Source of the DNA: Vreelandella alkaliphila
GTDB taxonomy: Bacteria; Pseudomonadota; Gammaproteobacteria; Pseudomonadales; Halomonadaceae
NCBI RefSeq assembly: GCF_016107625.1
Contig: NZ_JABASV010000004.1
Coordinates: 310,001-374,000, forward strand
Direction of reading: 5' to 3'
DNA: 64,000 nucleotides
A program made the translations under genes and the position numbers. Below, in pieces: positions 54,377-63,491 of this stretch; position 1 is the stretch's first letter, and each line of letters begins with the position of its first letter. Below the pieces are notes generated by a model. The model made no database searches and was not told the DNA's origin. It worked only from the letters and a program-made list of their open reading frames with translations.

Positions 54377-57300
54377 TCAACATGAATGTAAAATCTGCTC
54401 TTTAACAAGCTGCAAATCAAAATCTGATCTAGAGAGATTTAAATATAAATTTTGGTTAAATATATTATTCTGAATTCCCCTTACTGCCTTTTCAGTATCC
54501 AGGTAGACCCACTCCTTCGGATAAATCTCATCCGCACCTTCCCATGGCAATACAATGGGGGTACAGCCACTGGCCGCGCCTTCGGCTACCGCTAGGTGGA
54601 AGCTTTCGTGGTCACTTACCGAAAGAATGAAATCAACCCCTGCATACCATTGGGGCATATCATTGCCATGCGGGTCGAAAATCACGGCATCTTTTAGAAG
54701 CGGGTCATCTTGTAGTCGACGATACTGTTCTTCATACCAAGCCATTTCTTCAGGCCGGTGCATGACCATCCAAGCAAAGTCTTCTGGCCGCTTTCCTTTT
54801 ACCCGCAGAATATAATCGGTGTCTTCTTTGCGTAGCTCTTTCAGAATATCCAGCGCACGGTCTAAGCGCTTGCTTTGCGGCACCATACCGACTAAGCCCA
54901 ACACTTTGCCATTAGTGGGTTGTCGCGGTACCGCCTGCATGGCATCGATATCAACGCCGTTATAAATGACCACGCCATTTTTCTTCAGTGCTGGATTGCG
55001 TTGCTGGGCGTTACGCAGCATATGCGGGCCGACAAAAATCACCTTATCAAAGGCATCGAAGGGCACTTGGTCAAACAACACATTGCGCAGTTCTTGAGCG
55101 TGTAAGCGCCCTACCAATCGTTGTCCTTCAATTTTATGCTTGGCATACCAAATAGCGTTACCCAGGGTCCACTCACAGAACACGGTATCGGCTTGGCGCA
55201 CTAAGCGCTTACTAGCGGTTTCATTGTGATGATTATGGCCGGTCCAAAAATCTAGCAATACCCGCATCCCTGCTTTCGTGAAGTAAGGATAAAACGGCTT
55301 AATAAATTTGAGATCGTGCCCTGCAATCACGACCGTTTTCTTAGGTGGCACATTGGGAGCCTTAGCATGAACTTGAGGTGGTTTGCGAAGCGTCAAGGTG
55401 GGCTTACGCGACCCCCATTTCTGAAGCTGGGAAAGTGCCATTTCCGCATCTGGGCGAAGCAACTGCAATGACGTATCGATAGAAGAATTTTCCACTGCCA
55501 CCCCCGGCCAGGCACCTTCTTCAAGCACCGCTTGTCGACTGAAAGCAATGCGCTTATGGGGGGCATAAAACGTTGGCCAAATCAGGTCTTCGAGGTCTTC
55601 CGCTTCCAATCCTTCCAACGCACGCGGATTAGCCAGCAACCAAAGCGTTTCTGCAGCCACACGTTCGCCATCCGGCGTTGCGCAGCGAATACCCTCCGCT
55701 TCTAGCTGGGCACGAGTACCCGCCTGCCATTCACGACTAACAATACATATCGGGCGAACGGTTTGTGCTAACACGCGCTGCGCACCCGCCGGGGTCATTT
55801 CAGACGTATAAATAGAGTACGCCGGTGGTTCGGGTGCCTGAACAACCATGCCGGCAGTGCGCAGCATTTGGGTCAGGCGTAGCTCTGTGGTGTGGGCACG
55901 CATAACCGCACGGGCACCTTTCAGCGCCACGCGCCAGCGGTATGCAGGATAATGCATCAGATTTTCAAGCGCCTGGGCGGCATCGCTTTCGGTGCGAACC
56001 ACATGACCCGCCCCTTCCAGATAACGGTTCATGCCAAGGGCTGGGCCGGAAAGCATAGGTGAGCCGCAGGCAGCGGTTTCCACAACACGGCGCGAAAACA
56101 TTGTTGGCGAATCCAGCACCGAGTTGACATTAATTTGCACCGGATGAGCTTTGTAAGCCTGGATCATCTCCTCATAACTGAGGCTGCCTGCCACATAGTT
56201 ACCCAAGCCGCCAGGGTATTTGTAGGGCGATGTGGGATCATCGTGCTGGCGATCATAAAGCGTCAAGCCTAAGGGGGCTGCCGCGCTCATGATTTTGTCC
56301 ATGTATTCGGTGCGCTCAGGATAGCGCTTACCATAATAGGTACCGCCATAAGCGGCCGTTGGCTGCCATTCACGGGTAGAAGGCAGTAAGTTGTGAATCT
56401 TCGGTGAGGCATAGAACGGCGCGCTACTGGCCGTTTGAGTCAACGCACCGGGCGTAGTGAGGTAGGGAATAATCCGCCGACTATCGGTCGTAAACACATG
56501 GTCACACTTAGCGGCGGTCGCGCGGAAGCGGTCAAAGTGAACCGGGTCTTCCTTATTCCAGAATAACGACGGAATACCCTTGCGGCGGCAATGCGTCAAC
56601 AAGGCATCAAGCGTTGCAAACTCATGCACGCTGTAATGCCCTACTTGGCGGAACCACTGCCAGTCATTGCCCTTCCAAGCGGATTCTACAAACAGCGCAT
56701 CAATGGGCTGTTCTTTAATCTGCTCACGCCAGTTGTCCGGTGAAAGCGGCACTACTGTGACGGCACTTGCCAGCGTGTCGGTCGTGAACGTATCGCCAAT
56801 CAACCCCAGCGTTAGCTGCGAAAGGGTTTTAGCTTCGGGCTCTTGCGCCTGCTGGCGTGAAGCCAGCGACTCACGCAACTGCTGCAAGCTACGGGCATAA
56901 ATACTAGTAACGTGATTCCAGGTGCGCTCTCGGTCAATCCAAGCACGGGCTGCCTTGCCCAAACGCTCACGCTCTGTGGGGTTGTTGATTAGCGCTTCAA
57001 TCGCATCGCTTAGCGCCACCGCGTTGTCTTTTTCAAATAACCGCGCACGTTCGCCAGTTGGGCCCGCCATTACCTGATGGGGCGACACATCGGAAAGCAC
57101 CACCGCCTTCCCCATTGCCATAGCTTCAAGCGGTTTGAGTGCCGATACCATTTCAGTAACCGCTGAGGAAAGCCGCGGTATCGGCATAATATCCATGCAC
57201 GATAAATAACGTGGCACCTGTTCAAACGCTACCCGCCCTGTAAAGCGGCAGTTCTTTTCAATTCCTAACGTCTTGGCGGTGGCTTTAACGGCATCAATAA

Positions 57301-59665
57301 CCTTGCCATCCCCCACCAGCACAAAGACAAACTCTTGCCCCCGTGACTTAAGCTTAGCTAACGCTTCCAGCAGCAGTTCCAGCCCTTCATAGGCTACCGC
57401 GCTACCCGCATAACCGATAACCGGTACACCCGCAGGTAGTTTTAGTTGGCGCGCCACGTCGATATCGGCAGGCCTTGGGGTAAAGCGTTCAGCGTTAACG
57501 GCATTAGGTACTACCGTAATTCGCTCACGCGCTACGCCCCAACTGGCGAGTTCATCGGCCAGTTCTTCGGTTAGGGTAATAACTAAATCTGCCTCGAGAG
57601 CAGCCTGCTGCTCTAGTTCACGCATCAGTTGGTAACGTTCGGAGCCTGCCCATTCAGGCTGGGTAGAGGCTTGCGTGATTTCCCACAGACCGCGAACTTC
57701 ATAAACAAACGGTAAACCCAGGCGTCGTGCCGCTATTAACGCTGGCAAGGCGGTAATATGATTCGACGCTGCCACGATAACTTCCGCACCACTGGTTTGC
57801 GCTTCACGCAGGTAGTGGTCAGCAGCCTCTGCTAGGTAGAGGTCCAGCGGAGTTTTGGCAAGGTTCCAGCCAGCACACGCCGCGTAGGCCACGCCATCGA
57901 CAGTGGCTTCATGGTAACCACGGGGCAATCCTTTAGCGCCGCCGTCCCACGGAAAGCCAGGTCGTGTCGTCGCACGCACGTTCCAGCCAGATTCTTGCAA
58001 GCCCACCGCGATACCATGAGAGCGAGTCGAATAGCCGTTAGTGGCATGGGGAACCGACTGGTGTAAACAGTACAACACTTGCTGGCGGCGGCTCATCAGC
58101 CCGGCGTTGGGTTGGCGAGGCGGCAGCGCCATACCACCTTTAAGGCGCGCTAAGCCCGCTACGAAGGCCTCGAAATCGCGCTTAGGTTTATCAAATTTAA
58201 CCCCACGAGCTTGCAGGCTTTGTAACGCCAGCAGCGTATCGGTCAGGCGACCCTCTTTATAGAACCATTGGCTGGCCATTGAGTAAGTAACGTCGTCTAA
58301 GCCTTCAGGCTCATTCTGGGGTTGCGGCAACGCTAATAGCGGTGTTGGCTCGTTTACCACCATTTCCAGGGTCTCTACCATTCCCTGAGTCAAGCGGCTA
58401 AATGTCAGCACGTTGGTGTCTAGCCCTTGAAGAACAGCGTTACTCTGCACGCCTTCCTGCTCAGCACTCTGCTCATTACTTAACCGCTCAACACGTACAT
58501 CTTCCAGTACTTGCGCCATGGCAGCGACTAACGCCTCTACGTCATCCGCTTTGGCAAAGCTAACCCCCTTCACCACCGGGCAAGCATCTTCTAGAGCAGG
58601 AAGCTTCGACATGACCAACCGCTTACCATAGGCCAGCGCTTCCAGTACTTTTGTGGGTGGAGTCAGCTCACATAGCGGCACGGCTTTACGTGGAATAACC
58701 ACACAGTCCATAAGCGCGTAATACTTCGCTAACTGCTCTTCAGATGCCCGGCCTACTTGAATGAGCCATGGTTTATCTGCATCACGCTGATGACTATTAA
58801 CAGCGCTGGTGAGCGGCTGCTCATCTCCCACCAGTAACAACTTAATGTTAATACCTTTACTTATCAGTGATTCACAGGCTTGAAACAGGACATCCAACCC
58901 TTCGTAAGCATGAAAGCTACCAAGGTAACCAATAACATTGTCACCTTCCCAGATTTCCAACTGACGCTTCAGTCCTGCGTCAATAAACTGAATCTCAGGC
59001 AACTCGCGGAGGCCATTCGGTACGACACTAATACGCTGCGGCTGAACCCCACGCTTAATCAATTCCGCTTTCATTGATGCATTAAGGGTAAAGACTTGGT
59101 TAGCGTTACGAGCAATAAAACTATCCCGCGCTGCCTCTTCTCGAAAACCTAGTGTGTGGGCATACCCTGGCTCGCGGGCATCGTTGGCAATCTCCCCGAA
59201 GCTGCGCACTTCAAAGCAAAATGGTAACCCCATCCGCTTCGCCGCCACCCAGGCAGGTAACGCCGTTTCCCAATTAGACGCAGCCACCACCACCGCAGGC
59301 CGATACACCCGAAACCGTTCAACAAAACACTCCACACTGGCATTCAAATTAGCCAGCTGCCCCCGCGGCACCACACCATAAGGCCAGCGCGATTGAATGT
59401 AGGTTACCCCATTCACCTCGACATCAGGCGAAAGTTCGCGTTTGGCATAAAATGCCCATGGGCATCCAGGGCGTACAAGACACAGCACCTCTAACCCCTG
59501 ATGGTTCAGTGCTTCTGCAATACCCTGTGTGCGAACTGCATCACCATTGGTCGCGTCGTACTGACCATGATTAACGACATAAGCCACCCGCCCAGCAACC
59601 GGCTGAGCAATAAAAGGAAGGCGATGCTGGGCTAACTGTTCCGCGTGTTTAATCAGGGCGTCCAT
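54377..59665 (-). CDS. Giant glycosyltransferase with four GT-B modules
   Basis: A 1762-residue protein. Module 1 (about 25-400) and module 2 (about 525-930) are GT4 transferases sharing the same plan (NGDAVRTQGIAEAL and NGYSTRSHGIAVGL; VVAASNWETALPAW and VVAASNHITALPAL). A helical linker lies between them (about 440-510). Module 3 (about 950-1275) is CgeB/DUF3880-like (LFWNKEDPVHFDRF, RVVETAACGSPMLSG). Module 4 (about 1440-1740) is again GT4-like (VVIAGHDLKFIKPFYPYF, SDHESFHLAVAEGAASG). No membrane segment is seen. Such chains may build a whole repeat unit at one site. The start at 59665 has AGG 7 nt upstream. The last 40 codons are AT-rich, unlike the rest. Confidence 0.88.
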   Translation of the reverse strand: MDALIKHAEQLAQHRLPFIAQPVAGRVAYVVNHGQYDATNGDAVRTQGIAEALNHQGLEVLCLVRPGCPWAFYAKRELSPDVEVNGVTYIQSRWPYGVVPRGQLANLNASVECFVERFRVYRPAVVVAASNWETALPAWVAAKRMGLPFCFEVRSFGEIANDAREPGYAHTLGFREEAARDSFIARNANQVFTLNASMKAELIKRGVQPQRISVVPNGLRELPEIQFIDAGLKRQLEIWEGDNVIGYLGSFHAYEGLDVLFQACESLISKGINIKLLLVGDEQPLTSAVNSHQRDADKPWLIQVGRASEEQLAKYYALMDCVVIPRKAVPLCELTPPTKVLEALAYGKRLVMSKLPALEDACPVVKGVSFAKADDVEALVAAMAQVLEDVRVERLSNEQSAEQEGVQSNAVLQGLDTNVLTFSRLTQGMVETLEMVVNEPTPLLALPQPQNEPEGLDDVTYSMASQWFYKEGRLTDTLLALQSLQARGVKFDKPKRDFEAFVAGLARLKGGMALPPRQPNAGLMSRRQQVLYCLHQSVPHATNGYSTRSHGIAVGLQESGWNVRATTRPGFPWDGGAKGLPRGYHEATVDGVAYAACAGWNLAKTPLDLYLAEAADHYLREAQTSGAEVIVAASNHITALPALIAARRLGLPFVYEVRGLWEITQASTQPEWAGSERYQLMRELEQQAALEADLVITLTEELADELASWGVARERITVVPNAVNAERFTPRPADIDVARQLKLPAGVPVIGYAGSAVAYEGLELLLEALAKLKSRGQEFVFVLVGDGKVIDAVKATAKTLGIEKNCRFTGRVAFEQVPRYLSCMDIMPIPRLSSAVTEMVSALKPLEAMAMGKAVVLSDVSPHQVMAGPTGERARLFEKDNAVALSDAIEALINNPTERERLGKAARAWIDRERTWNHVTSIYARSLQQLRESLASRQQAQEPEAKTLSQLTLGLIGDTFTTDTLASAVTVVPLSPDNWREQIKEQPIDALFVESAWKGNDWQWFRQVGHYSVHEFATLDALLTHCRRKGIPSLFWNKEDPVHFDRFRATAAKCDHVFTTDSRRIIPYLTTPGALTQTASSAPFYASPKIHNLLPSTREWQPTAAYGGTYYGKRYPERTEYMDKIMSAAAPLGLTLYDRQHDDPTSPYKYPGGLGNYVAGSLSYEEMIQAYKAHPVQINVNSVLDSPTMFSRRVVETAACGSPMLSGPALGMNRYLEGAGHVVRTESDAAQALENLMHYPAYRWRVALKGARAVMRAHTTELRLTQMLRTAGMVVQAPEPPAYSIYTSEMTPAGAQRVLAQTVRPICIVSREWQAGTRAQLEAEGIRCATPDGERVAAETLWLLANPRALEGLEAEDLEDLIWPTFYAPHKRIAFSRQAVLEEGAWPGVAVENSSIDTSLQLLRPDAEMALSQLQKWGSRKPTLTLRKPPQVHAKAPNVPPKKTVVIAGHDLKFIKPFYPYFTKAGMRVLLDFWTGHNHHNETASKRLVRQADTVFCEWTLGNAIWYAKHKIEGQRLVGRLHAQELRNVLFDQVPFDAFDKVIFVGPHMLRNAQQRNPALKKNGVVIYNGVDIDAMQAVPRQPTNGKVLGLVGMVPQSKRLDRALDILKELRKEDTDYILRVKGKRPEDFAWMVMHRPEEMAWYEEQYRRLQDDPLLKDAVIFDPHGNDMPQWYAGVDFILSVSDHESFHLAVAEGAASGCTPIVLPWEGADEIYPKEWVYLDTEKAVRGIQNNIFNQNLYLNLSRSDFDLQLVKEQILHSC

Positions 59666-59872
59666 GTAATACCTGGTCAAAAAGTGAAATTTATAAATAA
59701 AAGTAAAGAATTCGATGCGGTGATACTTGCACACCATGATACAAGTAAAGCGAAAAACCGACAGAATAGAAGGTTTGAAGATACCTCGTTACGGATATAA
59801 CAGCGTCCTTCCTAGCCTCGCCCAGCCCCATCATTCCCGAACCGATCCCATATCCGGCCACGCCCCATACCC

Positions 59873-59975
59873 GTCATTCCCGAATGGGGTTATCGGGAAT
59901 CCAGTTTGACCTTACCCGCTTAGGCCCGGCCACCTGAATCAACTTGGATTCCCGCTAAGGGCACGCGGGAATGAC
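59873..59975. repeat. GTCATTCCCG palindromic element, copy 2
   Basis: Same ends and same internal inverted pair as copy 1 at 25957-26060; 103 bp, same orientation as copy 3. Confidence 0.9.
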
Positions 59976-60078
59976 AGAGTGGCAGGACACACAGGAATGA
60001 CGAAGTGGCTTGGTAGGCAGGAATGTTAGTTCAGAAAGCCCACCCCATAACCGTCACTCCCGAACCCACCCCATAACA

Positions 60079-60181
60079 GTCATTCCCGAATGGGGTTATC
60101 GGGAATCCAGTTTGACCTTATCCGCTGAGGCTCAGCCGTCTGAAGCAACATGGATTCCCGCTAAGAACACGCGGGAATGAC
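60079..60181. repeat. GTCATTCCCG palindromic element, copy 3
   Basis: 103 bp, separated from copy 2 by about 100 bp that includes partial copies of the left end (GTCACTCCCGAA near 60047). Confidence 0.9.
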
Positions 60182-60262
60182 AGAGTGGTAAGACACGCAG
60201 GGATGACGGAATGGTAGGACACGCAACCTATGCTCAAAGAAGGCACAATTTCTCACAGGCTA

Positions 60263-62026
60263 TCAACGCCTCTCTTCAGGCAAGGAGAAGTCTAAACCTA
60301 GCGCTTTTTCAGGATGCATACCCTGACTCGATAAAGATGAGGCCACATCAAAAAAATCAGCATACATTGCGTTAGCTGTGCTATGTCCCTTCAAATAATT
60401 TTCTGACTGATAACTTTTTTGCCTATCACGTGGCAGAATTTTTGAAGCTGGGGGCAACCATATTATTTCAATATCGTTCTTAATAGCAATGTCATGCAAT
60501 GCATTACGATACGAAGCGTTGGACAATTTTTCAGCATAAAGAACACTGTCTAGAGGTAACCCATCGAACAACACCCGCAACGACGATACATCAGCTTCAA
60601 TATCAGCAAGAAACTGACCTCTTAACAATATCAGTGTTGGCGTTTTTATTTTTTTTATTAGGTCTAAACAGGCAGATTCAAGACCTTGAGAGTCTTTAAC
60701 CAAATATTTTTCGAAACCCTTATCACTTATACATTCTGAAAAATTATCTTCAGGCTCAACACTTACACCGAATCTAACACAACGGCTAACAGCATACTTT
60801 TCACCAAACTCAAAACCCTTCACTTTTAACAGATTTATAAAATCCGCACTTCCGCCTAACTGAATAAAACTTTTAAAGTTGGCAGCATAACTCAAAAGAG
60901 AAATTTCAATATCTTCAGAACCTAAGCTCAAACCATATAACCAGTTAAAAACTGCAGCATGTTTACTGGGCAAGCCTAAAGCATTCTTTACAGCTGATTC
61001 TGGGCGATAACCAACAACGGGATGTTTAACAAATATTCCGACTGCTATTTTTTTATCGGGCATGCTTTTTTCACGAACAAACCCCTTTATTTCAACTTTT
61101 TCGGCACTTTCATTTATGGTAAAGGATGCAGCTCCATCAGATGAATACCAAGCCTCGTCAGTTTTTTTGCCATTTTCCATTAAGTAAAAGGCATACTCAA
61201 CATCATCTGTAAAAAACCTATCATCTTTTTTTGACCATACTTTTACTAGGTTACCACTTATTTCATAACCCAAGGCCAGCGCACTTTTAATAGTTTTATC
61301 AACAGGCCATCTTTCTAATTGACTCTCAATGAGGCAAGCACTAGCGTGCTCCAAAGCAGACTTAATAAACAATGGGCTGGCAAAGTTACTAATATTGGTG
61401 AAGTAATGATCATGACCCGCCACAAAAAAGCGGAAATAACCTAGCTCCTCCAACTCATAATCAATATTATCACCTGCGTAATGTTCAATCTGAATAAATG
61501 CGGGCGAAGCAATTAGCACCTCCTTAGCGCCGCGAATAACATTTAGCTCATGTCCTTCTACATCTATCTTCAATCCTAGAACTTTTCCCTTTAAACTTAT
61601 CAAAGAGTCGATAGTCACTGACTCAATATCTTTTGTATCCTTAAATATCTTTGGGTCATGAATCGAAGAATCAACGACACTATTGACACCTGACATTGGC
61701 AAATGAGTGCCAAATTTCAAAACACCAATTTTATCCGACACAGCTGAATTACTAGTTATTAACTTACCATCCACACTATTTAAAAGTGTATTTTTTTTCA
61801 ACTGCTCATAAGCGTCATTATCAGGCTCAAATGCATAAACTTTTCTAACAGAGTCTGACAAGGTGGAAAGCAAGCTATACACCCCGACATTTGCACCAAT
61901 ATCAAGAACAACCTCGGCCTGTGAAAACTCCAGAAAGCTCAAGAAAAGAAAAGGCTGAAAAGGCTCTTGCTTAAGTGTCATTTTATAACGATCACTAGAA
62001 GCATCAGACCATAAAAAAAAGTTCAT
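60263..62026 (-). CDS. FkbM-family methyltransferase fused to unknown C-terminal domains
   Basis: A 587-residue protein. Residues about 25-215 are an FkbM-type SAM methyltransferase (VVLDIGANVGVYSLLS, VYAFEPDNDAYEQL, LGLKIDVEGHELNVIRGAKE). Residues about 265-330 carry the small domain shared with the hydrolase at 52.6 kb (EYAFYLMENGKKTDEAWYS). The rest (about 350-587) is not recognised; it ends with a YLKGHSTANAMYADFF segment, which may be an SGNH-like catalytic end. GAGGG precedes the start. FkbM domains O-methylate sugars or lipids, so the protein may methylate and otherwise modify the polysaccharide. The DNA is AT-rich. Confidence 0.8.
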   Translation of the reverse strand: MNFFLWSDASSDRYKMTLKQEPFQPFLFLSFLEFSQAEVVLDIGANVGVYSLLSTLSDSVRKVYAFEPDNDAYEQLKKNTLLNSVDGKLITSNSAVSDKIGVLKFGTHLPMSGVNSVVDSSIHDPKIFKDTKDIESVTIDSLISLKGKVLGLKIDVEGHELNVIRGAKEVLIASPAFIQIEHYAGDNIDYELEELGYFRFFVAGHDHYFTNISNFASPLFIKSALEHASACLIESQLERWPVDKTIKSALALGYEISGNLVKVWSKKDDRFFTDDVEYAFYLMENGKKTDEAWYSSDGAASFTINESAEKVEIKGFVREKSMPDKKIAVGIFVKHPVVGYRPESAVKNALGLPSKHAAVFNWLYGLSLGSEDIEISLLSYAANFKSFIQLGGSADFINLLKVKGFEFGEKYAVSRCVRFGVSVEPEDNFSECISDKGFEKYLVKDSQGLESACLDLIKKIKTPTLILLRGQFLADIEADVSSLRVLFDGLPLDSVLYAEKLSNASYRNALHDIAIKNDIEIIWLPPASKILPRDRQKSYQSENYLKGHSTANAMYADFFDVASSLSSQGMHPEKALGLDFSLPEERR

Positions 62027-62067
62027 ACAGCCCTCTTTTATTTTTACAGATTGGTTTATCCGACATT

Positions 62068-63489
62068 TTATTTTCTGACTTTTTGTAATACATTAACAAC
62101 TAATGCTTCCGCTTCTTTTTGTGTTTTAGCTTCAGTATAACAGCGCAGTTCAGGCGCATTACCTGAAGGGCGAAAATGTACGATATCACCATTATCAAAA
62201 GTAACACGCAGCCCATCTGTGGTATCCACGTTGATGATGGTGTGCTTGAAACCAAGCGCTTGCTGCATGACGGCCAGATTTTCTTGCCATTGAGCCAACA
62301 GGTATTTGCTCTGATCCGTAGGAAAGTTCTTGAGACGGTCACTAGCTGTATAACGTGCTGGGATTTCTTCTACCAAGACAGAAAGCGCTTTGCCTTTGCG
62401 GGCTGCCGCCACCATAAGTGTTAATGCAGGCAGCAAAGCATCACGTGTTGGCAATGCATCAAGACACTTCTCTCCCTCTACCAACGCAGTACCGAGAAGA
62501 AAGCCACCATTAGCCTCAAAACCTGCTACACGGTTATGTTTGCCAGCAAGGCGTTCCATTGCTGAAAGCACATAGGGAGAACCAATACGGGTTCTCTCCA
62601 CCTGATCAAAAACACCACACGTTTCTATAGCCGTATTGCAGCTGACAGGAACAGCTAATGCCTCAATGCCGAGTTCACGGGCACACAGTAAACCAACAAT
62701 ATCACCACGCAGCCAGTTCCCCTTTTCATCAGCCAGCAGAGGGCGGTCACCATCACCGTCAGTGGTCAGCAGTGCATCCAGTTGATACTGACTTGCCCAA
62801 TCTCTGCCTTTGATACGGTCTTCACTGCTAACGGCTTCAGTATCTACCGGTACAAACTCCTCGCTGCGCCCTAGAACCACGACCTCAGCACCTAGTGCCT
62901 TCAACACCACTTGGTTGAGATCACGCCCCGCAGCAGAATGTTGATAAAGCCCAACCCTTAAGCCATTAAGCGGTTGCCCTGAAAACCATTCGCTGTAACG
63001 GGAAAGATAACGACAGTTGGCAGCCTCATTCACTGGTGCACGCTCTATGGTGCCCAGTACGGGAAGCTCGTCGGCCACCTGCATGATGGCCTGTTCATCT
63101 GCCTTGGTGATTTCCCCCTCAGGTCGGTAGAATTTGATACCGTTACGATCAAAAGGAATGTGACTACCGGTAATCATGATAGCAGGCACACCATCTGCCA
63201 TCGCCTGAAGCGCTAATGCGGGCGTTGGTAGCACACCATAATCATACACCTCAATATCCAGCGCTCTGGCCGCCGCACTGCAAACTGCAGCCATGGCAGG
63301 GCTGCTCGGGCGACGATCCAGCCCTATGGCCAGCTGGTTGACTTCACCATACTCACGCATGACAGACAAAAAAGCGGCCGTAAAGGCCGCACATACATCA
63401 TGCTCGAACTGCTCTACCAGACCTCTTGCCCCACTGGTACCAAAGGCAATACCACTCTGCTCAATAATATCCTTGATGACTTTTGTCAT
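62068..63489 (-). CDS. Phosphomannomutase-like phosphohexomutase
   Basis: A 473-residue alpha-phosphohexomutase with AFGTSGARGLVEQF, the phosphoserine loop IMITGSHIPFDRNGIKFY, metal site TTDGDGDRPL, sugar loop GFEANGGFLLG and phosphate loop FRPSGNAPELRCY. The loop TGSHIP differs from the usual TASHNP but keeps the Ser. It would turn mannose-6- into mannose-1-phosphate for the mannose-1-phosphate guanylyltransferase, whose stop lies 2 bp upstream of this ATG. GTG at 63498 is an alternative start overlapping that gene. Product: GDP-mannose precursor for the polysaccharide. Confidence 0.88.
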   Translation of the reverse strand: MTKVIKDIIEQSGIAFGTSGARGLVEQFEHDVCAAFTAAFLSVMREYGEVNQLAIGLDRRPSSPAMAAVCSAAARALDIEVYDYGVLPTPALALQAMADGVPAIMITGSHIPFDRNGIKFYRPEGEITKADEQAIMQVADELPVLGTIERAPVNEAANCRYLSRYSEWFSGQPLNGLRVGLYQHSAAGRDLNQVVLKALGAEVVVLGRSEEFVPVDTEAVSSEDRIKGRDWASQYQLDALLTTDGDGDRPLLADEKGNWLRGDIVGLLCARELGIEALAVPVSCNTAIETCGVFDQVERTRIGSPYVLSAMERLAGKHNRVAGFEANGGFLLGTALVEGEKCLDALPTRDALLPALTLMVAAARKGKALSVLVEEIPARYTASDRLKNFPTDQSKYLLAQWQENLAVMQQALGFKHTIINVDTTDGLRVTFDNGDIVHFRPSGNAPELRCYTEAKTQKEAEALVVNVLQKVRK

Positions 63490-63491
63490 TA

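Larger units (their letters stand above)
59666..60262. other. Repeat-filled gap in the polysaccharide operon
   Basis: Holds two full copies of the GTCATTCCCG element (59873-59975, 60079-60181) and truncated pieces around 59830 and 60047. Upstream of the giant transferase (59666-59760) the DNA is AT-rich and may hold a promoter. No gene is supported. Confidence 0.75.

Noticed and set aside
49502..63489. RfaH ops site (GGCGGTAG core) near polysaccharide genes
   Set aside because: Looked for on both strands by eye; only partial matches such as CTACCGC inside genes. The likely leader lies beyond the window edge.
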